NCBI RefSeq assembly: GCF_001730685.1
Contig: NZ_MDJR01000001.1
Location: forward strand, 620,001 to 684,000
DNA from: Caloranaerobacter ferrireducens
GTDB lineage: Bacteria; Bacillota; Clostridia; Tissierellales; Thermohalobacteraceae
DNA: 64,000 nucleotides
Direction: 5' to 3'
In this document: piece by piece, positions 37,535 to 46,050 of the stretch
Numbering within the stretch: the first letter of the stretch is position 1
Layout of the letters: every line of letters begins with the position of its first letter
The notes under the pieces: generated by a model
The model's database searches: none
Seen by the model: the letters and a program-made list of their open reading frames with translations, nothing else
Told to the model about the DNA's origin: nothing
Program-made: the position numbers and the translations under genes

Positions 37535-38944
37535 ATGATAAGAGAAAAAATATTACAATTAGTACTGCAAAATATTTTGCACTATATAGATGAAGGTATC
37601 CATGTTATAGATAATCAGGGTAATACAATCTTATATAATGATGCAATGGCTAGATTAGAAGGTTTGGACAAAGAATCAGTATTAGATAAAAATATACTAG
37701 ATATATTTCCTAGTCTTGATGAAAATTCAAGTACTTTACTTACAGTTATGAATACAGGAAGGCCAATAGTTAATAGAAATCAGACATATTTAAATTATAA
37801 AGGGAATAAGATTACAACAATGAATACTACTATTCCACTATTTATTAATGACGAAAAGGTCGGCGCTTTAGAAATAGCTAAAGATATCACTAAAATTAAG
37901 GCATTGTCTGAACAGGTAATCGATCTGCAGCAGGAATTATTTAAGAAAGATAGAGAAAATGTGAAGCCAAGCATAAAAAGATATACTTTTGAAAATATTA
38001 TAGGCAACAGTAGTGAAATAAAGAAGGCAATTGATATAGCTAGAAAAGCTTCAATGTCAGATTCAACAGTGTTAATATATGGAGAAACAGGAACAGGTAA
38101 GGAACTATTTTCTCAAAGTATACATTATTGTGGGAAAAGAAAAAATAAGCCTTTTATAGCGCAGAATTGTGCAGCGTTACCAGAATCTTTACTTGAAAGT
38201 ATTTTATTTGGTACTGTAAAAGGTAGCTTTACAGGAGCACTTGACAGACCAGGTCTATTTGAACAAGCTAATGGAGGAACTTTATTATTAGATGAGATCA
38301 ATTCAATGGGCTTGACATTGCAATCTAAACTATTAAGAGTATTACAAGAAGGGTACATTAGAAGGGTAGGTGGTCTTAAAGATATTCCGATAGATGTAAG
38401 GATAATTGCGACTACTAATGAAGATCCGATAATTGCTATAGAGAAAGGTACTTTAAGAAAGGATTTATACTATCGTTTGAATGTTATATCAATAAAAGTT
38501 CCATCCTTAAGAGAACGAAAAGAAGATCTAAAATTACTATGCGATTATTTTATTAGAAAATATAATAAGAAACTTAATAAAGATGTTTGGATGATATCAG
38601 AGCACGTTTACGAACATTTTTTAAATTATACATGGCCTGGGAATGTAAGAGAACTAGAAAATCTAATCGAAGGAGCTATAAATTTTATATCTAAGGACGA
38701 ACATGTACTTAAGAAAGAACATTTTCCTTCATATATTATTGAAGAAAGTACAGAAATTATTGATATTAAAGATAAAATAAATTTAGAAAATTCATTACCA
38801 GAAATTATCTCAGAAATTGAAAAAAAACTAATAATATTCGCATTAAAATCAGCTGGTAATAACATTACTAAAGCAGCAAACAAATTGAATATTAAACGAC
38901 AGACCCTGCAGCATAAAATTAAAAAATATAAGATAAAATTATAA
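37535..38944 (+). CDS. Sigma-54-dependent activator with PAS domain
   Basis: Enhancer-binding protein of 469 residues. PAS sensory domain at about 10-125, AAA+ domain with Walker A GETGTGKE at residue 183 and Walker B GGTLLLDEI, and a C-terminal Fis-type helix-turn-helix (NITKAANKLNIKRQTLQHKI). The sigma-54 contact loop reads GSFTGA at residues 230-235 instead of GAFTGA. It faces a textbook -24/-12 promoter in front of the ornithine operon about 140 bases downstream, so it is the likely activator of that operon. The PAS ligand is unknown. Confidence 0.93.
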   Translation: MIREKILQLVLQNILHYIDEGIHVIDNQGNTILYNDAMARLEGLDKESVLDKNILDIFPSLDENSSTLLTVMNTGRPIVNRNQTYLNYKGNKITTMNTTIPLFINDEKVGALEIAKDITKIKALSEQVIDLQQELFKKDRENVKPSIKRYTFENIIGNSSEIKKAIDIARKASMSDSTVLIYGETGTGKELFSQSIHYCGKRKNKPFIAQNCAALPESLLESILFGTVKGSFTGALDRPGLFEQANGGTLLLDEINSMGLTLQSKLLRVLQEGYIRRVGGLKDIPIDVRIIATTNEDPIIAIEKGTLRKDLYYRLNVISIKVPSLRERKEDLKLLCDYFIRKYNKKLNKDVWMISEHVYEHFLNYTWPGNVRELENLIEGAINFISKDEHVLKKEHFPSYIIEESTEIIDIKDKINLENSLPEIISEIEKKLIIFALKSAGNNITKAANKLNIKRQTLQHKIKKYKIKL

Positions 38945-38990
38945 ACGCAAATAAATTTGCATCTAGATGCAAATTTATTTGCGTTTTTTG
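38943..38990. terminator. Perfect 44-bp palindrome, terminator and/or enhancer
   Basis: Arms of 22 bp without any loop (38943-38964 with 38965-38986), centred on CTAG, followed by a T-run. It overlaps the activator's stop codon and lies about 100 bases upstream of the sigma-54 promoter. It can terminate the activator message; the length and symmetry also suit a binding site for the Fis-type domain of the activator. Confidence 0.8.
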
Positions 38991-39086
38991 TTATTTATAG
39001 TTTTATAATATGAAGAAAATTTTGATTTAACAAAAAAATATGTTGAAAAATAGCGAAAATAAAATTTCTTTAAAATAAAAGAAAAT

Positions 39087-39102
39087 TGGCAGGTTAATTG
39101 CA
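39087..39102 (+). promoter_or_regulatory. Sigma-54 (-24/-12) promoter of the ornithine operon
   Basis: TGGCAG at 39087-39092 and TTGCA at 39098-39102 with five bases between, matching the consensus TGGCAC-N5-TTGCW. It lies 47 bases before the ord start. It is the only clear sigma-54 promoter I found in the window. Confidence 0.9.
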
Positions 39103-39148
39103 TAATACTAATGTTGATAAATTAAAAATAAAATTCGGAGGTGTTTTT

Positions 39149-40195
39149 ATGGAAAATGTAAAAGTTATAATTTGGGGTTTTGGTGCTATGGGAAGTGGAA
39201 TGGCTGAAATGTTACTTAAGAAGAAAGGTGTTGAGATAGTAGGAGTTTGTGATAGAAATGAAGCAAGAGTAAATAAGAGTATGTATGAAGTTTTAGGAGT
39301 AGAAAGAGGAGATAGACCAGAAGTTATTATTAAAGAAAATATAGAAGATGTAATTACTGAAAAATGTGCTGATGTAGTTCTTCTAGCGACAGATTCATTT
39401 ACGAAAAATGCTTTTGATAAAATAAAATTCTGTTTAGAGAAGAAGATTAACGTGATTTCAACAGCAGAAGAAATGGCGTATCCAATGGCACAGTCACCAG
39501 AATTATCCAAAGAGATGGATAAAATTGCAAAGGAAAACGGTGTCACAGTTTTAGGTACAGGAATAAATCCTGGATTTATTATGGATTTATTAGTTATAGC
39601 ATTAACAGGTGCATGTGAAGAAGTTAAACATATAAAGGCATCAAGAATTAATGATTTATCACCTTTTGGTCCAGCAGTTATGACAGAGCAAGGGGTTGGA
39701 ACTACAGTAGACGAATTTAATAAGGGTGTTGAAGATGGTACATTAGCTGGTCATGTTGGTTTCCCAGAATCCATAAATATGATAGCTGATGCTATAGGTT
39801 GGGAAGTTAGCAAAATTGAACAAACTAAAGAACCAATAATTTCAAATGTATATAGAAAAACTAAATATGCAGAAGTACAGCCTGGAAACGTAGCAGGATG
39901 TAGACAAATGGGATATGGCTATATAGGTGATGAATTGAAGATTGAGATGGAACATCCACAGCAAATATTACCAGAAAAAGAAGGGGTAGAAACTGGCGAT
40001 TATATTTGGATAAAAGGTACACCTAACATTAGTATGCAAATCAAACCTGAAATTCCAGGAGGTATTGGTACAATAGCTATGTGTGTTAATATGATACCTC
40101 ATGTTATTAATGCTGATCCTGGATTGAAAACTATGTTAGATTTACCAGTTCCAAGAGCAATTATGGGAGATATGAGAGAACTTATAAAAAGGTAG
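39149..40195 (+). CDS. ord: 2,4-diaminopentanoate dehydrogenase
   Basis: NAD(P)-dependent oxidative deamination of (2R,4S)-2,4-diaminopentanoate to 2-amino-4-oxopentanoate in ornithine fermentation. N-terminal Rossmann motif WGFGAMGSGMAEML and a dihydrodipicolinate-reductase-like fold. The ATG at 39149 gives 348 residues and follows CGGAGGTG; an upstream in-frame start at 39098 would overlap the promoter. It leads the ord-ortA-ortB-oraS-oraE operon. Confidence 0.93.
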   Translation: MENVKVIIWGFGAMGSGMAEMLLKKKGVEIVGVCDRNEARVNKSMYEVLGVERGDRPEVIIKENIEDVITEKCADVVLLATDSFTKNAFDKIKFCLEKKINVISTAEEMAYPMAQSPELSKEMDKIAKENGVTVLGTGINPGFIMDLLVIALTGACEEVKHIKASRINDLSPFGPAVMTEQGVGTTVDEFNKGVEDGTLAGHVGFPESINMIADAIGWEVSKIEQTKEPIISNVYRKTKYAEVQPGNVAGCRQMGYGYIGDELKIEMEHPQQILPEKEGVETGDYIWIKGTPNISMQIKPEIPGGIGTIAMCVNMIPHVINADPGLKTMLDLPVPRAIMGDMRELIKR

Positions 40196-40204
40196 GGATG
40201 TTAT

Positions 40205-40519
40205 ATGAATAAGGCTAAAAAAGGAGATTGGGTAAGAATTTATAATGTAGTTCTTAAGCCTGAAGAAAGAGCTCCACAAGTTCCTGACGATACTAAGAAA
40301 GTTCCTTTAGAAATGTGGGTTAAAGGTTTTTTATTAAATGAGGAAGCTAAAATTGGTGATGAAGTAGAAATAGAAACTTATATTGGCAGAAAAATTAAAG
40401 GTAAGTTAGTAGAAATAAATCCATACTATAACCACGATTATGGAAAATGTATACCTGAATTAATGTTTATCGGTAGACAATTGCGTGGTATCCTTGAGGA
40501 CGGTGAAGATAATGAATAG
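40205..40519 (+). CDS. ortA: 2-amino-4-oxopentanoate thiolase, alpha subunit
   Basis: Small subunit (104 residues) of the CoA-dependent thiolase that splits 2-amino-4-oxopentanoate into acetyl-CoA and alanine. The family marks KKGDWVRIYNVVLKPEERAP and the terminal GRQLRGILE are present. It is nine bases after ord and its last codons overlap the start of ortB. Confidence 0.93.
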   Translation: MNKAKKGDWVRIYNVVLKPEERAPQVPDDTKKVPLEMWVKGFLLNEEAKIGDEVEIETYIGRKIKGKLVEINPYYNHDYGKCIPELMFIGRQLRGILEDGEDNE

Positions 40520-41930
40520 AGATATGAGTTATCAAGGTGTTATGTCTAGAAAAAATGAAATAATGAAAAAAGCTGTTGGTATTGATTATGAACGTTTCGA
40601 AAGCAAAGGCATAGCGTTCGATTATGAAAGAATGATGAGAGAAACTGGTTATAGTCTACAAGAAATACAAAGAATACAAAGTGAAACAGGAGTAGGAAAT
40701 ACCCCTATATATGAATTGAAAAATTTAACAGCATTAGCTAGAAAATTAGCACCTAAGGGTAAGGGAGCTAGAATATTTATTAAAGATGAAGCATGTAATC
40801 CTTCTGGTAGTTTCAAAGCTAGAAGAGCTGCAACAAGTATTTATCATGCTAAAAGGAAAGGCTATAAAGGTGTTATAGCAGCTACAAGTGGTAATTACGG
40901 TGCAGCAGTTGCGAGTCAAGCAGCAATGAAGGGCCTTAAATGTATAATAGTTCAGGAGTGCTATGATTCAAGAGGTATTGGTCAACCTGAAATAATAGAA
41001 AAAGCAAGAAAATGTGAAGCATATGGTGCTGAAGTAGTACAGTTGACAGTAGGACCAGAATTATTCTACACATTTTTAAAATTACTAGAGGAAACAGGTT
41101 ATTTTAATGCATCATTGTATACACCTTTTGGGATTGCAGGAGTAGAAACTTTAGGTTATGAATTAGCAATGCAATTTAGAGAGTTAGTGGGTAGAGATCC
41201 AGATGTTGTTGTTGCAACAAATGCAGGAGGCGGTAACTTAACAGGTACTGCTAGAGGACTTATAAAAGCTGGAGCTTATGATGTAAAAATAGTAGGAGCA
41301 AGCGTAAACTTAAAAGGACTTCATATGGCTAGTGATACACAATTTAATAGAAAATCATTTACTACTGGACATACAGGATTTGGTATACCTTTTGCTACAT
41401 GGCCTGATAGGTCAGATGTACCTAGATCTGCAGCGAGACCTTTAAGATATATGGATAGATATGTGACTGTAAATCAAGGAGAAGTGTTTTATATTACTGA
41501 AGCATTGGCACAATTGGAAGGATTAGAAAGGGGTCCTGCTGGGAACACATCTTTAGCTGCTGCTTTTGCATTAGCTCAAGAGTTAGATGAAGACCAAATT
41601 ATAGTTGCACAAGAAACTGAATATACAGGCGCTGGAAAACATATTCAGCCTCAATTGACATTTGCCAAGGAGAATGGTGTAGATATTATTATTGGCAATC
41701 CAGATGAGGAAGTACCTGGAAAAAATATTATTTTACCAAGTCATCCAAGTCAAATAAAGGCTAGGGATTTAGATCTTGATAAAATTAAGAAATCGTATAT
41801 TAAAAATTGTATTGAAACAACAAAAATTGATTATCTAACTAAAGAAGATATAGATTTTCTTGTAGAAGATACAAAATCAAATGAGGAATTTGTAAAACAA
41901 ATTTTAGATGAATTGGGAGTTAAATACTAA
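40512..41930 (+). CDS. ortB: 2-amino-4-oxopentanoate thiolase, beta subunit
   Basis: PLP-binding subunit with a threonine synthase/cysteine synthase-like fold. The PLP-lysine segment NPSGSFKARRA is near residue 102 and a GGGNLTGTA-type phosphate loop near residue 248. The ATG at 40512 overlaps the end of ortA by eight bases, implying translational coupling; this yields 472 residues. Confidence 0.93.
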   Translation: MNRDMSYQGVMSRKNEIMKKAVGIDYERFESKGIAFDYERMMRETGYSLQEIQRIQSETGVGNTPIYELKNLTALARKLAPKGKGARIFIKDEACNPSGSFKARRAATSIYHAKRKGYKGVIAATSGNYGAAVASQAAMKGLKCIIVQECYDSRGIGQPEIIEKARKCEAYGAEVVQLTVGPELFYTFLKLLEETGYFNASLYTPFGIAGVETLGYELAMQFRELVGRDPDVVVATNAGGGNLTGTARGLIKAGAYDVKIVGASVNLKGLHMASDTQFNRKSFTTGHTGFGIPFATWPDRSDVPRSAARPLRYMDRYVTVNQGEVFYITEALAQLEGLERGPAGNTSLAAAFALAQELDEDQIIVAQETEYTGAGKHIQPQLTFAKENGVDIIIGNPDEEVPGKNIILPSHPSQIKARDLDLDKIKKSYIKNCIETTKIDYLTKEDIDFLVEDTKSNEEFVKQILDELGVKY

Positions 41931-41947
41931 TTATTGGAGGTGCATTT

Positions 41948-42313
41948 ATGAAAAGACCAGATGATTTTGAAACTAGAAGACAGCATTTAAAAGATTTAAC
42001 AGAAGAAGAATTAGAAAAAAGATTTTGGGAATTAGCAGAGAAAATAGTTGATCCTTTAATAGAGTTAGCATACAAGCATACTTCTCCTTCAATTGAAAGA
42101 TCTGTACTATTAAGAATGGGCTTTTCAAGTTTAGAAGCTAAAGCTATTGTTGAAGGAGCGGTTGATAGAGGATTATTAGGTAAAGGTGCAGGACACTTAG
42201 TATATAGACTTGCTAAAGAAAAAGGTATGGATATCCGTGAAGCTGGTTTGAAACTTGCTGAAGGAGAAATGTGGGATGAAGTTGTTAGCATTTTTAGAGG
42301 AGGTGAGTGTTAA
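41948..42313 (+). CDS. oraS: D-ornithine 4,5-aminomutase, small subunit
   Basis: Subunit S (121 residues) of the adenosylcobalamin- and PLP-dependent mutase that moves the terminal amino group of D-ornithine to C4. The start MKRPDDFETRRQHLKDLTEEEL is typical. Its stop shares bases with the oraE start (TAATG). Confidence 0.94.
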   Translation: MKRPDDFETRRQHLKDLTEEELEKRFWELAEKIVDPLIELAYKHTSPSIERSVLLRMGFSSLEAKAIVEGAVDRGLLGKGAGHLVYRLAKEKGMDIREAGLKLAEGEMWDEVVSIFRGGEC

Positions 42314-44541
42314 TGCAGTTAAAACCAAATGAAAAATTAAATATTGAAAATATCTTAAAAGATTTAGATAAATATAGACCTAAGAGAAGAGGTTGGACTT
42401 GGAGAAAGGGAACAGGACAAAAAAGAAAAATAGGTGAATTTGAGTATTATGATACTTCAGAACCTTTAAAGCAGAGTCAACCACTGCCTGCTGCAAAAAG
42501 TTTTGATGACATAGATCCACAGCCTGATAGTATTATAACAACAGAAATTGCATCTGGAAGATTTGAAGATGATATTAGACGTATGAGAATGGCAGCTTGG
42601 CATGGTGCTGATCATATAATGGTAATAAGGACTGCAGGACAGAGTCACTTTGATGGTCTTATTGAGGGTACTCCACAAGGTATTGGTGGTATACCTGTTA
42701 CAAGAAAACAGGTTAGAGCGCAAAGGAAAGCTCTTGATATAATCGAAGAAGAAGTAGGAAGACCTATAAATTACCATTCATATGTAAGTGGAGTAGCAGG
42801 GCCTGAAATAGCTGTTATGTTTGCTGAAGAAGGAGTAAATGGTGCACATCAAGACCCTCAGTATAATGTCCTTTACAGAAATATTAATATGATTAGATCT
42901 TTTGTTGATGCAGCAGTTGCAAAACGAGTAATGGTTTGGGCAGATATGGCACAGATAGATGGTGCACATAATGCTAATGCAACAGCTATTAAAGCTTGGA
43001 AAGTTATGCCAGAACTTATGGTTCAACATGCTATTAACTCAATGTTTTCAGTAAAAGTAGGAATGAAAAAAGAAAATATTTGTCTTTCAACAGTACCACC
43101 AACAGCACCACCAGCTCCTTGTATGAGATTGGATTTACCTTATGCAGTTGCTTTAAGAGAGTTATTTAAAGAGTATAAAATGAGAGCACAAATGAATACA
43201 AAATATATGGAATCATCAACTAGAGAGGCAACTGTAACACATGTTCTAAACTTACTTATTTCTAAATTAACAAGAGCTGATATACAATCAACTATTACAC
43301 CTGATGAAGGTAGAAATGTGCCATGGCATATTTATAATATGGAAGCTTGTGATACAGCTAAACAAGCTCTTATTGGTATGGATGGTCTTAAGGAAATGGT
43401 ACAGCTTAGAAGACATGAAGGAGAGCTAGCTCGTAAGGTTAGAGAATTAAAAGAGAGAGCAGTATTATTTATGGAAGAGATTTTAGAAGTTGGTGGATAT
43501 TTTAAAGCTGTTGAATTAGGTTTCTTTGTAGATTCAGGATATTATCCAGAAAGAAACGGTGATGGTATAGTAAGAAAAATTGATGGAGGTATAGGTGCTG
43601 GTACAGTAGTTGAAAGAGAAGAAGATTATATGGCACCTGTAACAGCACATTTTGGATATAATAATATAGCTCAATATGATGAAAGTGCTGTAGATAATCC
43701 TTCAAAACTTATTGGTGGATGTACATTTGAAAATCCAGACAAAATCATTTTTATAGATGAGTTGGATGAAAATGATAATGTATATAAGAGACTAGAAGAA
43801 ACAAGAGAACTTAGAGAAACTAGTAAAATAAAACCTGAAATGGAATGGCAAGGTGATGGAATTATACAGATTACTCTATTCTTGCCAACTGAGGAGAGGG
43901 TTGCAGAAGTTGCTGCTGTCGAAATAGGAAAACGAATGGGACTAGAAGATGTTGAAGTTATTCATAAAGAAATCATGCAGTTAGCGGAAGGTACAAGAAT
44001 AGAATTAAAAGGTAGAGTTCCATTTACAATCGATACTAGCAAATTAGTTATTCCACCAAAACCAGAAGTAATGTCTGATGAAGAAATAAGAGCTGAAATT
44101 GAAGCAAAGCCAATGAGAATTGTTGCAGCTACAGTAGGCCAAGATGAACATTCAGTAGGATTAAGAGAAATAATAGATATTAAGCATGGTGGAATTGAAA
44201 AGTATGGTATTGAGTGTCATTACTTAGGAACATCTGTGCCTGTTGAGAAATTAGTAGATGCTGCTATAGAATTAGATGCAGATGCAATTTTAGCTTCAAC
44301 AATTATCAGTCATGATGACGTGCATTATAAAAATATGAAAAAATTACATGAACTTTGTATTGAAAAAGGTATTAGAGATAAAGTTATAATAGCTTGTGGT
44401 GGAACTCAGGTTTCAAATGAACTAGCAGTAGAACAAGGTGTTGATGCAGGATTTGGTAGAGGAACTAAAGGTGTACATGTAGCTACTTTCTTAGTAAAGA
44501 AACGTAGGGAAATGAAGGAGAAATTGAGAAATGAGAATTAA
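42313..44541 (+). CDS. oraE: D-ornithine 4,5-aminomutase, large subunit
   Basis: Large subunit of 742 residues with a TIM-barrel catalytic part and a C-terminal cobalamin domain. The base-off cobalamin motif DEHSVG is at residues 611-616, giving axial ligand His613; Lys624, eleven residues on, matches the PLP-linking lysine spacing of the Clostridium sticklandii enzyme (His618/Lys629 as I recall). I start at ATG 42313, after GGAGGTGAG, rather than GTG 42307. It overlaps the next gene by 11 bases. Confidence 0.96.
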   Translation: MQLKPNEKLNIENILKDLDKYRPKRRGWTWRKGTGQKRKIGEFEYYDTSEPLKQSQPLPAAKSFDDIDPQPDSIITTEIASGRFEDDIRRMRMAAWHGADHIMVIRTAGQSHFDGLIEGTPQGIGGIPVTRKQVRAQRKALDIIEEEVGRPINYHSYVSGVAGPEIAVMFAEEGVNGAHQDPQYNVLYRNINMIRSFVDAAVAKRVMVWADMAQIDGAHNANATAIKAWKVMPELMVQHAINSMFSVKVGMKKENICLSTVPPTAPPAPCMRLDLPYAVALRELFKEYKMRAQMNTKYMESSTREATVTHVLNLLISKLTRADIQSTITPDEGRNVPWHIYNMEACDTAKQALIGMDGLKEMVQLRRHEGELARKVRELKERAVLFMEEILEVGGYFKAVELGFFVDSGYYPERNGDGIVRKIDGGIGAGTVVEREEDYMAPVTAHFGYNNIAQYDESAVDNPSKLIGGCTFENPDKIIFIDELDENDNVYKRLEETRELRETSKIKPEMEWQGDGIIQITLFLPTEERVAEVAAVEIGKRMGLEDVEVIHKEIMQLAEGTRIELKGRVPFTIDTSKLVIPPKPEVMSDEEIRAEIEAKPMRIVAATVGQDEHSVGLREIIDIKHGGIEKYGIECHYLGTSVPVEKLVDAAIELDADAILASTIISHDDVHYKNMKKLHELCIEKGIRDKVIIACGGTQVSNELAVEQGVDAGFGRGTKGVHVATFLVKKRREMKEKLRNEN

Positions 44542-45898
44542 TGTTTTAGTAGCAGAAATTGGTAGTACTACAACTGTAGTAAATGCATTTGATGGAATAT
44601 ATAGCTCCTGTCCAACTTTTGTTGGGCAGGGGCAAGCTCCAACAACTGTGCTTGAAGGTGATGTTAACATTGGTTTAAAAGGAGCTATTGAAAGTTTAAG
44701 AAAAAATATTGGGGCTAGTAAAATTGAATATGATGAATTGCTTGCTACAAGTAGTGCTGCAGGCGGTTTGAGAATGACTGTGCATGGACTTGTTTATGAC
44801 ATGACAGTTAGAGCAGCTAAGGAAGCAGCTTTAGGAGCAGGTGCTAATATTCATCAGATTACAGCTGGTAAATTAAGAAAAAGTGATTTAAAGAAGTTAG
44901 TTGCTATAAGACCTAATATTATTCTTATAGCAGGTGGAGTAGATTATGGAGAGAGAGATACAGCTTTATATAATGCAGAGTTGATTGCAGAATTAGGCTT
45001 GAAAATACCTATTATTTATGCAGGTAATATAGAAAACCATGACGATATTAGAGATATTTTCGAAGATACAAACACAAGACTATATATTGTTGAAAATGTA
45101 TACCCCAAAATTGACCAACTGAATATAGAGCCGACTAGAAGAGTTATTCAGGAAGTGTTTGAAGAACATATAACTAACGCTCCAGGAATGAAAAAAGTAC
45201 GTGAAATGGTAACAGGTAATATTATACCAACACCAGGCGCAGTGATGGTAGCTTCAAAGTTACTATATAATGAGATAGGAGATTTAATAACTATTGATGT
45301 GGGTGGTGCTACAACTGATGTACATTCAGTAACAGAAGGTAGTGATGAAATAAATAGGATGTTAATAAGCCCAGAACCTTTAGCTAAGAGAACAGTTGAA
45401 GGAGATTTAGGTGTATATGTAAATATGAATAATGTTGTAGAAAGATTAGGTATCGATAAACTGTGTGAAAAGCTTAAGGTAGATGAAGAAACTATTACAG
45501 ATTTGATGAGGAATTATAAGCCTATACCAGAAAGTGAATTAGAAAAGAGACTAGTTGAAGAACTTACATTAGAGGCTGTTATAACAGCTGTAAAGAGACA
45601 TTGTGGGCGTTTTAGACATTTATATGGCCCGAATGGTAAAAAAACTATTGCTGAAGGAAAAGATTTAACAAATGTGAAATACATTATTGGTACTGGAGGA
45701 GCATTAACGAGGCTACCAAATAGAGTTGAGATTTTAAGAAAGATTGCACTTAGCAATAAAGGTAATGAATTATTACCTACAAAAGAGGCTAAGATTTTAA
45801 TAGATAATAATTATATTATGGCTTCACTTGGTGTACTGTCTAAAAAATACCCTGATGCTGCAATTAAGTTATTAAAAGAAAGTCTAAAAATAAACTAG
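44531..45898 (+). CDS. MutL/GlmL-like actin-fold protein of the aminomutase
   Basis: A 455-residue ASKHA-fold protein with nucleotide-binding motifs EIGSTTTVV at the N-terminus and TIDVGGATTDVHSV near residue 255. It belongs to the GlmL/MutL family. These are found next to glutamate and ornithine mutases and are thought to repair or reactivate the cobalamin enzyme. It overlaps oraE and ends at a terminator. Confidence 0.9.
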   Translation: MRINVLVAEIGSTTTVVNAFDGIYSSCPTFVGQGQAPTTVLEGDVNIGLKGAIESLRKNIGASKIEYDELLATSSAAGGLRMTVHGLVYDMTVRAAKEAALGAGANIHQITAGKLRKSDLKKLVAIRPNIILIAGGVDYGERDTALYNAELIAELGLKIPIIYAGNIENHDDIRDIFEDTNTRLYIVENVYPKIDQLNIEPTRRVIQEVFEEHITNAPGMKKVREMVTGNIIPTPGAVMVASKLLYNEIGDLITIDVGGATTDVHSVTEGSDEINRMLISPEPLAKRTVEGDLGVYVNMNNVVERLGIDKLCEKLKVDEETITDLMRNYKPIPESELEKRLVEELTLEAVITAVKRHCGRFRHLYGPNGKKTIAEGKDLTNVKYIIGTGGALTRLPNRVEILRKIALSNKGNELLPTKEAKILIDNNYIMASLGVLSKKYPDAAIKLLKESLKIN

Positions 45899-45918
45899 AG
45901 GGCTATTGCCCTCGTTTT
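45898..45918 (+). terminator. Rho-independent terminator of the ornithine operon
   Basis: Stem GAGGGC/GCCCTC with a TATT loop followed by GTTTT. It starts at the stop codon of the MutL-like gene and overlaps repeat copy D by a few bases. Confidence 0.85.
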
Positions 45919-46030
45919 ATAATCCATAGGAAATTATATTCCATATAAAATTTTGGATAATTTCAAATATAATTTTCATTTACGGATTTCAACAAAATCT
46001 ACCTTGATTTATCCAAACGAAGATTTTGTT
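45915..46030 (-). repeat. Interspersed two-stem repeat, copy D (-)
   Basis: About 116 bp from TTTTATAATCCATAGGAAA to GAAGATTTTGTT, with central GGATTTCAACAAAATCTACC. It fills the space between the operon terminator and the orr ribosome-binding site, so a message entering orr would start with this folded element. Confidence 0.85.
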
Positions 46031-46050
46031 TATTTGAAAGGAGGATTAAA

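Noticed and set aside
37401-46030. TATAAT sequences inside reverse-orientation repeats as promoters
   Set aside because: They come from the conserved stem 2 sequence and no convincing -35 element stands 17 bases away in all copies.
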